Counted from the first letter of the stretch, positions 44,237 through 53,501 are shown. The stretch: DNA of 64,000 bases from Chitinophagaceae bacterium (GCA_016720825.1 JADKJV010000021.1:1-64000); one strand, 5' to 3'. Made by a program: numbers and translations. Notes: a model not told the origin generated them from the letters alone.

Positions 44237-46180
44237 ATGCGGCTTTCTGTAATCATAGTAAACTATAATGTGAGGCATTTTATTGAACAATGCCTTTGCG
44301 CTGTGCAGAAAGCACTGGGGGAGAACGGCGAAATCATTGTAGTGGACAATGCCTCCTCCGACCAAAGTCTTGAATACCTGGTCCCGCGTTTCCCGCGTGT
44401 CCGCTTTATTGCCAACCCCACGAATGATGGTTTTGCCAAAGCCTGTAATATGGGCTGGAAAGCATCAATCGGTGATTATGCCCTTTTCCTCAATCCCGAC
44501 ACCATTGTGCCGGAAGATTGTTTTACCAAATGCCTGGCGTTTATGGACGGACATCCTGACGCCGGTGCGCTCGGCGTGAAAATGCTGGATGGCAGCGGAC
44601 ATTTCCTCCGGGAGTCCAAGCGGTCATTTCCTTCCCCGGTTACTTCGTTTTATAAACTGGTGGGGTTATCTGCTTTATTTCCCCGGTCGGCTGTTTTTTC
44701 AAAATACCACCTTGGTGCGCTGGATGAAAATAAAAACCATGTGGTAGATGTGCTGGCCGGTGCATTTATGCTGGTCCGCCGCGATGTATTGGAGAAAACG
44801 GGTGGCTTTGATGAAATCTTTTTCATGTACGGGGAGGATGTGGACCTGAGTTACCGTATCCAGGAGGCCGGCTATAAAAATTATTATTTCGCAGAAACAG
44901 ACATTATTCACTTCAAAGGCGAAAGCACCCGCAAGGGCAGCATGAATTATGTGCGGATGTTTTACAAGGCGATGAGTGTGTTTGTGAAAAAACATTATGG
45001 CGGGAGCCGCGCCGGTATTTTCAATGTATTTATCCAATTGGCGATCTGGATCCGGGCGGGATTAACCGCTACGGCACAGTTTATCCGCCGCATTGGTTTG
45101 CCGCTGATTGATGCGAGCATGATCTTCTTATCATTCTGGATTGTAAAAAACACCTGGAACCAGTATGTGAGAACAGACACAGTTTATCAGAATAAATTAC
45201 TGCTGATTGCCTTTCCTGTGTATACGGTTTGTTATCTCGTGGCAGCCTATTATGCCGGTTTGTATGACCGCTGGTACCGGAAATCCGGTTTGATCCGCTC
45301 CACACTGGCCGCAACCATTATCCTGCTCGCGGGATATGCGCTGTTGCCGGAACATCTTCGTTTCTCACGTGCGATTATCCTTTTTGGTGCCCTGCTTGCC
45401 TTTATCCTCATCACCCTGCAACGCTGGATCTTCACCAAAATGGAAGTGCTGAACCAAATGGAAGAAGCCGATGAATATGCCAGTACGATGATAGCGGGGA
45501 ACACAGAAGAATATGAATCGGTGATGAAAATCATGCGCTCTTCCGGACAGCAGCAAAGAGTGCTTGGCCGTGTTGCGGTAGATGAAAAAGACGAAACAGC
45601 CACGGGGCAATGGAAGAATATTGACCAGTTGTCGGCCACACTGCCTTTCAGGGAACTGATTTGCTGTGAAGGCCAGTTATCATTTTCAGAGATCATCCGC
45701 TTTACCGCCGCAGGTCCGCACCGGTTCAATATAAAAATACATGCCGATGGCAGCGACAGTGTGGTGGGCAGTCATTCAAAAGACAGCAGTGGTGAAACAC
45801 TCACCAATGAAGCCGGTTTCCGGATTGCAGATCCGTACTACCGCAGGCAGAAAAGGCTGATTGATGTGTTGATTTCGCTGTCAGGACTGGTGTTGTTTCC
45901 CGTTCCGCTGTTGCTGGTCAAAAATCCGTTGCGGTTCTGGAGCCATTGTTTTGAAGTGTTGATTGCGCGAAAGACCTGGGTTGGATATGCCGGGAATAAA
46001 TCGCAATTGCCATCGCTGAAGCCCGGTGTGTTGGGCAGCAATGGTGTGCCGTTGCCGGTGAAAATCCAGCTGCCGGCCGAGAGCCTGAACCGGATAGACT
46101 ACCGCTATGCAAGGGATTACGAACCGGTGGCTGACCTGCGGCTGATCCGGAAGTCGTTCCGGCGCCTCGGAGGCGTGTGA
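44237..46180 (+). CDS. GT2 glycosyltransferase fused to a sugar-transferase-like domain
   Basis: A 647-residue protein. Residues about 1-250 are a GT2 (WbbL/rhamnosyltransferase-type) domain: LSVIIVNYNVRHFIEQCL, VVDNASSDQS, LFLNPDTIVP (the DxD-like NPD) and FFMYGEDVDLSYRI. Residues about 285-400 hold several membrane helices. The rest looks like a polyprenyl-phosphate sugar phosphotransferase (WcaJ-like): a Rossmann-like linker, RRQKRLIDVLISLSGLVLFP, ARKTWVGYAG and a final YEPVADLRLIRKSFRRLG. The sugar-transferase active-site motifs are incomplete, so the second part may be regulatory. Start: ATG at 44237, six bases after the promoter word. Confidence 0.8.
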   Translation: MRLSVIIVNYNVRHFIEQCLCAVQKALGENGEIIVVDNASSDQSLEYLVPRFPRVRFIANPTNDGFAKACNMGWKASIGDYALFLNPDTIVPEDCFTKCLAFMDGHPDAGALGVKMLDGSGHFLRESKRSFPSPVTSFYKLVGLSALFPRSAVFSKYHLGALDENKNHVVDVLAGAFMLVRRDVLEKTGGFDEIFFMYGEDVDLSYRIQEAGYKNYYFAETDIIHFKGESTRKGSMNYVRMFYKAMSVFVKKHYGGSRAGIFNVFIQLAIWIRAGLTATAQFIRRIGLPLIDASMIFLSFWIVKNTWNQYVRTDTVYQNKLLLIAFPVYTVCYLVAAYYAGLYDRWYRKSGLIRSTLAATIILLAGYALLPEHLRFSRAIILFGALLAFILITLQRWIFTKMEVLNQMEEADEYASTMIAGNTEEYESVMKIMRSSGQQQRVLGRVAVDEKDETATGQWKNIDQLSATLPFRELICCEGQLSFSEIIRFTAAGPHRFNIKIHADGSDSVVGSHSKDSSGETLTNEAGFRIADPYYRRQKRLIDVLISLSGLVLFPVPLLLVKNPLRFWSHCFEVLIARKTWVGYAGNKSQLPSLKPGVLGSNGVPLPVKIQLPAESLNRIDYRYARDYEPVADLRLIRKSFRRLGGV

Positions 46181-46283
46181 AACATTGGTAATGAAGGGAC
46201 GGCAAAAGTATTTAATCCCTTATTTTCGCAGGCATTCGTATCAATATTCTGTAACTTTATATATACTCAGGCAACCATTCAGC

Positions 46284-47816
46284 ATGGCCACAATCATTGA
46301 TATTAAACTTCCCCGTGCCATCGCGGCCGCCCTGCGTATTCCCCCGAATAACCCACAGCGTCAGCAGCTCAGGGTGCTGAAAAAACTGCTCAAGAAAGCG
46401 CGGTTCACAGAATTCGGACAGCATTACCGGTTTGATGAAATCCTGCTCAGCCAGAATCCCGGGAAGAAATTCCAGGAACTGGTACCGGTTCACGATTACA
46501 GCAAAATTTATGAAGAGTGGTGGAAGAAAACACTCGAAGGTGTTTCAGACGTAACCTGGCCGGGCAAGATTAAATATTATGCCCTGAGCTCCGGCACTTC
46601 CGAAGCAGCCAGTAAATATATTCCCGTTACCCGCGAACTGCTGCGCAGCAACATGGTAAACTATGTGCGCCAGTTCCTCAGCCTGCTGAATTATGGCGAT
46701 GCCAATAAATGGGCGATGACCAAGGGCTTCCTGATGCTGGGCGGTGCGACCGACCTGAAAAAAGGGAAAGCCGGCTGGTATGCAGGTGACCTCAGCGGGA
46801 TTTTGGCGAAGAAAAGACCATTCTGGTTCCAGACATTTTATAAACCCGGCGGGCGCATTGCCGCTATTGCAGACTGGAATCAGAAACTGAATGAAATAGT
46901 GGAGCATGCGAAAGAATGGGATATCGGTTATATCGTTGGTGTGCCGGCCTGGTGCCAGATGTGCATGGAAATGGTGATTGAGCATTACAAAGTGAAAAAC
47001 ATCCACGAGATCTGGCCAAACTTCAGCTTTTTTGTACACGGTGGTGTGGCGTTTGAGCCGTATAAAAAGGGATTTGAAAAATTACTCGGCAAGCCGATTG
47101 TTTATATAGAAAATTATTTGTCGAGCGAAGGCTTTATCGGTTTCAAAACCCGCGAACACGCCAAAGGCATGCAGCTGGTGCTGAATAATAATATCTTTTT
47201 TGAGTTTGTTCCTTTTGATGATAAGAATTTTGATAACGACGGTAAGATCCTTCCAAAGCCCGAAGCGAAAATGATTCACGAAGTGGAGGAAGGAAAGGAA
47301 TATGCCCTGCTGATGAGCACCAATGCCGGTTCCTGGCGTTACCTGATCGGCGACACGATTAAGTTCACGGATAAGGAAAAAGGCGAACTGGTTATTACCG
47401 GCCGCACCAAACACTTCCTCAGTTTAACCGGTGAACACCTGAGCGTGGATAATATGAACAAGGCGATAGAACTGGTGAGTGAGGAATTTAATATCAGCAT
47501 TCCGGAATACACGGTTGTCGGATTTCCGTTTGAAAATATGTTTGCACACCGCTGGTATGTAGCTACGAATGATACTGTAAACCCGGATCTGTTGCGTAAA
47601 AGGATTGATGAAAACCTGCGGGTGCTGAATGATGATTATGCGACTGAACGGGACAGCGCACTGAAAGAAGTTTTCCTGGAAGTGTTGCCCGAAGAAAGAT
47701 TCATGAAATTCATGGAAGTAAAAGGAAAACTGGGAAGCCAGCATAAATTCCCCCGTGTAATGAAGGGGAAAATGCTGGAGGACTGGAACCAGTTCCTGGC
47801 AACACAGCCGGCATAA
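46284..47816 (+). CDS. GH3 family acyl-acid-amido synthetase-like protein
   Basis: A 510-residue protein related to plant GH3 enzymes, of the ANL adenylating superfamily. Recognisable: FQELVPVHDYSKIYEEWW, ALSSGTSEAASKYIPVT (the ATP-binding Ser/Thr-rich loop), YGDTIKF-like LIGDTIKFTD and VITGRTKHFLSLTGEH. Such enzymes adenylate a carboxylate and transfer it to an amine; the bacterial substrate is unknown. The ATG at 46284 is chosen; TAACTTTA 31 bases before it is a likely -7 word. Confidence 0.85.
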   Translation: MATIIDIKLPRAIAAALRIPPNNPQRQQLRVLKKLLKKARFTEFGQHYRFDEILLSQNPGKKFQELVPVHDYSKIYEEWWKKTLEGVSDVTWPGKIKYYALSSGTSEAASKYIPVTRELLRSNMVNYVRQFLSLLNYGDANKWAMTKGFLMLGGATDLKKGKAGWYAGDLSGILAKKRPFWFQTFYKPGGRIAAIADWNQKLNEIVEHAKEWDIGYIVGVPAWCQMCMEMVIEHYKVKNIHEIWPNFSFFVHGGVAFEPYKKGFEKLLGKPIVYIENYLSSEGFIGFKTREHAKGMQLVLNNNIFFEFVPFDDKNFDNDGKILPKPEAKMIHEVEEGKEYALLMSTNAGSWRYLIGDTIKFTDKEKGELVITGRTKHFLSLTGEHLSVDNMNKAIELVSEEFNISIPEYTVVGFPFENMFAHRWYVATNDTVNPDLLRKRIDENLRVLNDDYATERDSALKEVFLEVLPEERFMKFMEVKGKLGSQHKFPRVMKGKMLEDWNQFLATQPA

Positions 47817-47864
47817 TGCCGGCTTCGCTGTTTGTAACCGCTAAATTTATTTTGAATTACCACC

Positions 47865-48497
47865 ATGATCCAGGCAATGTTACATGGATTAGGACTCGGA
47901 TTGTTACTGAGTATTTCGGTGGGCCCCGTATTGTTTTCCATCATCAAGCAAAGCCTGAATAACGGGCACAAAGGCGGACTGGCATTTGTGATCGGCGTTT
48001 CTGCAAGTGATATCACCATGGTGCTGGTCAGTAATGTGTTTACAGAACTGTTCAACAGTATCCGGCAATACAAAACGCAAATTGGAGTGGCCGGTTGTAT
48101 TTTCCTGGTATCACTTGGTGTTTATTTCATGTTCTTCAAAAAAGTAAAAGTGAATGAAGATGGCAAACAGGTGTTTGCCCTGCGTAAAAGGGATTATGCC
48201 AAAACCTTTTTATCCGGCTACCTGATGAACACGCTGAACCCTTCTGTGTTTATTTTTTGGATTTATGCATCCACCACTATGATTGGCCAAACGGTAAACC
48301 AGCGTACGGTAGCTTTTATTACCTGTCTGGCCTGGATGCTCGGCGCAGATATTTTAAAAGTGTTTCTCGCCGGCAAGATTCGCAAAAGACTTACACCGCA
48401 CAACATCCATATACTGAATAAAATTAACGGACTGCTCCTGATCATTTTTGGTATCGCTTTGATCTGGGGATTGATTATCTATGGCAAGCGACTCTGA
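47865..48497 (+). CDS. LysE family exporter
   Basis: A 210-residue LysE/RhtB-type exporter with six hydrophobic helices. The N-terminus GLGLGLLLSISVGPVLFSIIKQSLNNGHKGG (about 6-36) contains the family GPV motif, and SGYLMNTLNPSVFIFWIYA contains the NP motif of helix 4. It exports amino acids or similar small amines. It overlaps the mtgA gene by 17 bases, so the two are co-transcribed. Confidence 0.85.
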   Translation: MIQAMLHGLGLGLLLSISVGPVLFSIIKQSLNNGHKGGLAFVIGVSASDITMVLVSNVFTELFNSIRQYKTQIGVAGCIFLVSLGVYFMFFKKVKVNEDGKQVFALRKRDYAKTFLSGYLMNTLNPSVFIFWIYASTTMIGQTVNQRTVAFITCLAWMLGADILKVFLAGKIRKRLTPHNIHILNKINGLLLIIFGIALIWGLIIYGKRL

Positions 48498-49218
48498 AAA
48501 ATCACCATCCCGGACCCGCACGATATTAATGCGTGTGTGGAAGTGGACGAAGAAAATCTTCCTCTGGCTTTTTATTGCCCAGTTTATTTATATCATCCTG
48601 TTGAAATGGATTGACCCGCCGATTACGATGACACAATTCGTGAGCTGGATCAGCGGCGATGGTCTCAAAAGGGATTATGTGGACAGAAGCGATATGTCGC
48701 CCAATGCCGGCCTGGCTGTTATTTCATCGGAAGACCAGTTGTTTCCTGATCACAGCGGTTTCGACTGGAAGAGCATGAAAAAAGCGCTGGAGTATAACAA
48801 AAAGAAACCGGGACGCATCCGCGGTGGCAGCACCATCAGCCAGCAGGTGGCAAAAAATGTTTTCCTGTGGCAAGGCAGGAGTTATTTGCGTAAAGGACTG
48901 GAGATGTATTTCACCTTTATGATTGAACTGGTCTGGGGGAAAAAACGGATTCTTGAAATGTATCTCAACGTCATTGAAATGGGCCGTGGGATTTATGGTA
49001 TTGAAGCGGCATCGCGGGCGTATTTTGGAAAACCTGCATCAGCATTAACAAAGGCGGAGGCTTCGATGATAGCGGCCTGTTTGCCAAATCCGAAGAGATA
49101 TACGGTAAAACCCTTGTCGGGTTATGTAGCTGTACGAAGCCGGTATATACAAAGGCAAATGAGTAATCTTCAGACTGATCCTGATATACGGAAAGTGATT
49201 GGATTGGGTCCGCCGTAA
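48481..49218 (+). CDS. mtgA: Monofunctional peptidoglycan glycosyltransferase MtgA
   Basis: A 245-residue GT51 enzyme with one N-terminal helix (about 24-42). The five GT51 motifs are seen: ISSEDQLFPDHSGFDW (catalytic Glu near 79), GGSTISQQVAKNVFLW, KKRILEMYLNVIEMG, GIYGIEAASRAYFGK and EASMIAACLPNPKRY. It polymerises lipid II into glycan chains at the outer face of the inner membrane. Its stop codon is one base from the convergent GT39 gene. Confidence 0.95.
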   Translation: MASDSEKSPSRTRTILMRVWKWTKKIFLWLFIAQFIYIILLKWIDPPITMTQFVSWISGDGLKRDYVDRSDMSPNAGLAVISSEDQLFPDHSGFDWKSMKKALEYNKKKPGRIRGGSTISQQVAKNVFLWQGRSYLRKGLEMYFTFMIELVWGKKRILEMYLNVIEMGRGIYGIEAASRAYFGKPASALTKAEASMIAACLPNPKRYTVKPLSGYVAVRSRYIQRQMSNLQTDPDIRKVIGLGPP

Positions 49219-49219
49219 T

Positions 49220-50884
49220 TTATTCAACAACCAGTTTAAGTCTGTCGCTGTTATGTGTGGGTTTATAGAACCGGCAGTTGATAGCGAAAATAATTTCATA
49301 ATGTCCGGGCTTCAGTCCCGGATTTATTTTTATCGGAACCGGCTGTCCGGAAGAAAGCTGATTCAGGGTAACACCGGTAAAAACATCTTTGATCCATTTC
49401 CCTTTTTCAAAAAACCCGATGCGTGTGGTATCTGATAACTGCGGATGCTGTGCGATATAGTTTTTATATAAAGGAGGAACGAGGCTTGTAAGCTGAAGTG
49501 ATATTGAATCACCCGCCTTTATTTTTTCCGGATAACCAGCCATGATTTTCACTTTGGCAAAACTGGCAAAGGAGGAATCATAATTAAGACCGAGGGTCCA
49601 GATTCCTGCTTTCATCGTATCCTGGAAAAATGAGAGGTCATAGATATCTGCGAAATATACAGGTTTGCCAAGCAGGGAATCTTCCACGGTCCAGTAACTA
49701 TAGCTGTTAATCCGGTTGCGGTAAAAATTCTGCGAATAGCTCATTTGCCCGCTATAGAACCAATACTTCGAAGCACGCTGATAGGAGTTGCTGAAAACAA
49801 CCGGCAGGCCATGTGTTTTTTCTTTTAATTGCTCCGGCCATTTTTTCCAGGCGTGGTACCTGGCCTGCAGCGGCGGGCTTGGCATAAAATCAAATACCAT
49901 TTCAACACGCATCAGTACTGCAAATAAAAGGGAAACCGGAAGCAGCCGCATCAGCCATTTCCGGGAAGGGGTATGATAAACCAGGAATTGGTGGCTTAGT
50001 ACCAGGAATGCCGGCAATCCCGGGGAAGTCCAGTTTGCTTCTGTGCGTCCGCGGAATGAACTGAATAAAAAGAAAATGAAAATGCCAATGAGGCTGTAAC
50101 GCATGGCTTTTTCAGTGGCGCTGGTTGTTTTGTATAATAAAGAAGCCGGCAGCAGGATGAAAAATACGATTGGGCCCGTCAGCGCGAGCTGGCCGAGTAT
50201 ATATTCAACCGTAAACGATAATTTCCAGGGCGCCACGTTGCTCTGCAGCAAATGGTATTTAAAGCTCACCCAGTTGTGCTGGAATTGCCAGTAAATATGC
50301 GGGGCAAATAACAAAAGGGCAAACGAGGCGGCGATCCAGCTCTGGTATCTGAATATCAACCGCGGGTTTGATAAGAAAGTGAAAAAGATGACCAGCACCG
50401 CCTGATATTTGCTGTACAAAATGAAAGAAACAGCAAGGCCGAGTAACAAACTATTGACCAGGGAAAGATGGTTCAGGAATCTGCGGTAGCACCAGAAAAA
50501 AAGTGCGGTGAAAAATATCAGCGGGATATCGGGAACCGCAATAAATCCCCAGAGTTGTAATACAGCTACAGATGCGGCAATTGCATAAAATAATTTCGGA
50601 TTTTTTTTCGACGTCAGATCTTCAATGATTACAAGCGCAAAAAGATTCAACAGTAATGGGATTAGCCGCAGCCCGAGCTGGTTGGGAATGATTGTGTAAC
50701 CGGCTTTGATGAGCCAGGCAATCATGGGCGGATGATCAAAATAGCCCCAGTCGGGAAACTGGCTGTAAGCCCAGTAATAGGCTTCATCATCCTGCAATTC
50801 GGTAAAGCTGGCTTGCAGGATGGCAAGCAGGAGCCAAAAACCGTAAAACAGGAGTCGCTGGTTAGCAGAGCGGCTTTGATTCAT
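49220..50884 (-). CDS. GT39-type (ArnT/PMT-like) membrane glycosyltransferase
   Basis: A 554-residue protein with about 10-12 membrane helices. The first loop ELQDDEAYYWAYSQFPDWGYFDHPPMI holds the family's acidic pair (DDE, near 31-33) and the DHPP motif. The C-terminal 170 residues form a soluble beta-rich domain. Such enzymes transfer sugars from polyprenyl-phosphate donors to lipid A or proteins on the periplasmic side. Acceptor unknown. Confidence 0.85.
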   Translation of the reverse strand: MNQSRSANQRLLFYGFWLLLAILQASFTELQDDEAYYWAYSQFPDWGYFDHPPMIAWLIKAGYTIIPNQLGLRLIPLLLNLFALVIIEDLTSKKNPKLFYAIAASVAVLQLWGFIAVPDIPLIFFTALFFWCYRRFLNHLSLVNSLLLGLAVSFILYSKYQAVLVIFFTFLSNPRLIFRYQSWIAASFALLLFAPHIYWQFQHNWVSFKYHLLQSNVAPWKLSFTVEYILGQLALTGPIVFFILLPASLLYKTTSATEKAMRYSLIGIFIFFLFSSFRGRTEANWTSPGLPAFLVLSHQFLVYHTPSRKWLMRLLPVSLLFAVLMRVEMVFDFMPSPPLQARYHAWKKWPEQLKEKTHGLPVVFSNSYQRASKYWFYSGQMSYSQNFYRNRINSYSYWTVEDSLLGKPVYFADIYDLSFFQDTMKAGIWTLGLNYDSSFASFAKVKIMAGYPEKIKAGDSISLQLTSLVPPLYKNYIAQHPQLSDTTRIGFFEKGKWIKDVFTGVTLNQLSSGQPVPIKINPGLKPGHYEIIFAINCRFYKPTHNSDRLKLVVE

Positions 50885-50900
50885 TCACCGCAAAGTAACA

Positions 50901-51434
50901 TTATTTCGTGCTCAGGAAATGATCCGTTGACCGGATAGCGGTTTCAAGCCGTTCGCGGAACTGTCCGCCTACTTCAGCCCAGGGAACGGACTGGTTTATG
51001 AGAATGTCTTTATACATATGGAACAAATGTCCGCGGATGGCAGGGTCGGGATATTCACGCAAGGGATCTGGTGCCCAGGGAAGATCAGTATTGCATAAAA
51101 GGTAGAAATCATATTTGCGTTCCACCACCTGGTCGAGGATAAACCGGTGGCATTTGCCGAACACGTATTCACACCAGACTTTCATCACATACATATCCGT
51201 ATCTATAAACAGGATTTCGTCTTCTTTCATATCCCGGCTGTAAGATTCTTCCAGTGCAAGCTGGCCTTTGGCAATGGTGAGCAGGTCGTCATAACTGTAT
51301 GCCCCGGGGTTTTTAGTCAGAAATTCCCGGGCGTACTCAGGGCACCATTTGGTGTTGAAATGGGCTGCCAGGTCTTTGCACAGCGTGCTTTTGCCGGTGC
51401 TTTCGGGGCCGATGATGACGATTTTGATACACAC
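50901..51434 (-). CDS. NadR-type ribosylnicotinamide kinase domain protein
   Basis: A 177-residue P-loop protein matching the C-terminal kinase part of NadR: Walker A GPESTGKST (9-17), EYAREFL (about 36-42), ILFIDTDMYVMKVW and YLLCNTDLPWAPDPLREYP (the lid region of NadR). It has neither the NMN adenylyltransferase nor the HTH domain. It should phosphorylate nicotinamide riboside to NMN. PnuC is encoded 180 bases upstream on the same strand, so uptake and trapping of nicotinamide riboside are adjacent. Confidence 0.85.
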   Translation of the reverse strand: MCIKIVIIGPESTGKSTLCKDLAAHFNTKWCPEYAREFLTKNPGAYSYDDLLTIAKGQLALEESYSRDMKEDEILFIDTDMYVMKVWCEYVFGKCHRFILDQVVERKYDFYLLCNTDLPWAPDPLREYPDPAIRGHLFHMYKDILINQSVPWAEVGGQFRERLETAIRSTDHFLSTK

Positions 51435-51468
51435 GGGGTGAAATTAATTAAATTCCGGAAATACAATT

Positions 51469-51597
51469 ACCGCAAAGACGCAAAGGCGCAAAGTCAGTCC
51501 GGAATTTCCGAAAGAAATCAAACATTTTGTTATTCGGACAATGAAGAAATTTACTAACAAACAGCGTGCGGTCTTTGCGCCTTTGCGTCTTTGCGGT
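51469..51597. repeat. Long palindrome P1 (CGCAAAGR words)
   Basis: Left arm 51469-51495 is built of CGCAAAGA, CGCAAAGG and CGCAAAGT. The right arm 51571-51597 is its complement with one mismatch over 27 bases. It lies between pnuC and the NadR-type gene, in their transcribed direction, and could form a strong RNA hairpin. It is one of six such elements (P1-P6) from here to 60.3 kb. Confidence 0.8.
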
Positions 51598-51614
51598 GAA
51601 TGTATTTTTTGAAT

Positions 51615-52235
51615 TTATACTTTTGCCTTTTTTCTCCACTCTGCCAATCCCCAAAACGCCATCACCAGCAACACCACATAATAAACACTGGTAAAAACAT
51701 AATGTTTCGAAAAGTACAATGGTATAGACGCAATGTTCGTCGCAATCCACCAGTACCAGCTTTCCACTTTTTTCCGCGTCATCAGCCACATGCCGGTGAA
51801 GGCAGTCGCCGAGGCAAAAGCATCAGCCCAGGGAATGGCATTGGGTGCAAAGTCTTTTTTAAGATAGGAGAGCGCAAAGAAAATAACGACGTAGAATGCG
51901 CCGAAGAACGCCAGCTGCTTCACCCACCAGCTGCGGTTGGAGTAAGTGATATGAACAATCGGTTTATGCGATACATCTTTTTTCGACCAGAGATACCAGC
52001 CGTATAAACTCATGATTGTATAATATAGATTCACGCTGGCTTCTCCGAGCAGGCTGCCATCTATACTGATGTATATATAAATGATGGTATTCAGCAGTCC
52101 GGTAGGATATACCAGGATGTTCTCCTTCCGCGAATACCATACGCTGATGATTCCCGAAAACACGGCAATGTATTCGTACCATTTTGTGTGACTGATGTCG
52201 GAAAGGAACTGGGAGTATATTTCTGCGATGCTCAA
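51615..52235 (-). CDS. pnuC: PnuC-type nicotinamide riboside transporter
   Basis: A 206-residue inner-membrane protein with seven helices. Family features are YIAVFSGIISVWYSRKENIL, LVYPTGLLNTIIYIYI (about 38-55), YYTIMSLYGWYLW and the C-terminal WWIATNIASIPLYFSKHYVFTSVYYVVLL. I prefer the TTG at 52235 (SIAEIYSQF onward) as start; the upstream ATG at 52349 would add 38 atypical residues and overlap the M23 gene by 85 bases. It facilitates uptake of nicotinamide riboside, trapped by the kinase encoded downstream. Confidence 0.85.
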   Translation of the reverse strand: MSIAEIYSQFLSDISHTKWYEYIAVFSGIISVWYSRKENILVYPTGLLNTIIYIYISIDGSLLGEASVNLYYTIMSLYGWYLWSKKDVSHKPIVHITYSNRSWWVKQLAFFGAFYVVIFFALSYLKKDFAPNAIPWADAFASATAFTGMWLMTRKKVESWYWWIATNIASIPLYFSKHYVFTSVYYVVLLVMAFWGLAEWRKKAKV

Positions 52236-52264
52236 ATTGAAAATTAAGGCAGGGAAGATACTTA

Positions 52265-52879
52265 CTAACGGGGACTCGTATATTTTTTCCTTGCTTTCAG
52301 GTATATCACGCCGTTGTCTGTGCGGAATCTTGTTGCCATTTGCTGCCATTGGTGCTGCTGGTCAAACCGCCATACAATTAAATGCAAATGGGGAATGGCT
52401 GCATAACCCGTTTTTCCGCTGTAACCAATGAGCTGGCCCTGTTGCACCGTATCCCCGGTATTGACGGCTGCACCGTTTTGCTGTAAATGCCAGTAGCCGG
52501 CACGTGTACCATCAGCATGTTCAATCACGATATTGTTTCCGTACGGGCGGTATTTTTTATTCCATCCGCCACGGTCGCCATCTTCTTTAACCCTTACCAC
52601 TATTCCTCCCCGGATTGCGTGAATAGGAGTACCTCTTTTGAAATTGAAATCTAATGCGGCTCTTTCTTTATGTGAGAAAACGCCAAAGTAACCCTGAACG
52701 ATGCGGTGTGTTTTTCCGGATTCGTACGGAAGATTGTAGATGTAGCTGGTGTCGTCTTTCAGTTTTCCTTTTTGGAGGTCTTTGATGGTGAGGCGAAGGG
52801 GGTTGTTGCTGACTGAACAGCTGGTGAGAACGAAAAGAAAAATGATGAGTGTATTGTGACTGTTTGTAAACCCCTTCAT
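52265..52879 (-). CDS. M23 family metallopeptidase, lipoprotein
   Basis: A 204-residue protein with a lipoprotein signal ending LTSC (Cys at 21). The LytM/M23 domain (about 75-185) has ERAALDFNFKRGTPIHAIRGG (first zinc ligand region; the usual His of HxGxD is replaced by ALDF), NIVIEHADGTRAGYWHLQ and IPHLHLIVW (HLH). The missing first His could weaken metal binding. Family members cleave peptidoglycan cross-links or act as activators of amidases. Confidence 0.8.
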   Translation of the reverse strand: MKGFTNSHNTLIIFLFVLTSCSVSNNPLRLTIKDLQKGKLKDDTSYIYNLPYESGKTHRIVQGYFGVFSHKERAALDFNFKRGTPIHAIRGGIVVRVKEDGDRGGWNKKYRPYGNNIVIEHADGTRAGYWHLQQNGAAVNTGDTVQQGQLIGYSGKTGYAAIPHLHLIVWRFDQQHQWQQMATRFRTDNGVIYLKARKKYTSPR

Positions 52880-52892
52880 TTCGAAATGATTT

Positions 52893-52983
52893 TACCACAA
52901 AGATCACAAGGAATACCACAAAGGTCACAAAGTTTGACTCTTTGTGACCTTTGTGGTATTTCTTAGTGGCCTTAGTGATTAAG
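52893..52983. repeat. Long palindrome P2 (CACAAAG words)
   Basis: ACCACAAAGATCACAAGGAA then TACCACAAAGGTCACAAAG is followed, after a 7-base loop, by CTTTGTGACCTTTGTGGTAT then TTCTTAGTGGCCTTAGTG. The inner 18 bases of each arm pair perfectly. It lies between the SRPBCC gene stop and the M23 gene start, both on the minus strand. Confidence 0.85.
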
Positions 52984-52985
52984 CC

Positions 52986-53501
52986 TTACCCTTCACAGAG
53001 TTTTTTCAAATTCTCCAATCCCGTTACAAACTGGTGATTCAGGTTTTTGCTGATCAGCGGCCCCATCAACCTTGCCATTGGCCAGGGCAGCGGTCCGCTG
53101 TTTTGCCAGGTTACTTTGGTCTCATCATTCCCCCAGTTTTCAAAAAGCCAGTTGTCTTTGGCTAAAGTCTTCCAGGGTTTGATAAACTGCAGGTCGAAGT
53201 TGATATGTTTATCGTCAATACTTAATAAGGTCAGGCTGCCCATACCTATTTTTTTGCCCAGCCATTCGTATTTATGTCCTGGCTGGCCGGGTGTGCCGGT
53301 AATGGTTTTAGTAGCACCGGGTTCCATTTGCGCCCAGGGGTTCCAGCTGGCATACTCATTGAGGTTGCCAATGCGTTTCATGACTTCAGCGGTGGGCTTT
53401 TTAATGATTGTGTTTTTTTCAACGGTGTAAGATGAAGGCAAAATGAATGCAATCAGGAGGAGGAGTACGACCAGGCTGGCGAAGATGTATACGAATATCA
53501 T
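52986..53501 (-). CDS. SRPBCC family protein with N-terminal membrane helix
   Basis: A 171-residue protein: one helix (IFVYIFASLVVLLLLIAFIL, 2-21) and a polyketide-cyclase/SRPBCC domain: SYTVEKNTIIKKPTAEVMKRI, YASWNPWAQMEPG (the WNPW motif), and WQNSGPLPWPMARLMGPLI near the end. These proteins bind hydrophobic ligands; no function is established. It begins 57 bases from palindrome P3 and is divergent from xdhC. Confidence 0.8.
   Translation of the reverse strand: MIFVYIFASLVVLLLLIAFILPSSYTVEKNTIIKKPTAEVMKRIGNLNEYASWNPWAQMEPGATKTITGTPGQPGHKYEWLGKKIGMGSLTLLSIDDKHINFDLQFIKPWKTLAKDNWLFENWGNDETKVTWQNSGPLPWPMARLMGPLISKNLNHQFVTGLENLKKLCEG

Noticed and set aside
51435..51614. P1 as a riboswitch for the NadR-type kinase
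   Set aside because: It is explained by simple word-based palindromy shared with P2-P6, with no known NAD-sensing motif.
52236..52349. ATG at 52349 as start of PnuC
   Set aside because: It would overlap the M23 gene by 85 bases and add 38 residues atypical for PnuC; TTG at 52235 fits family length.
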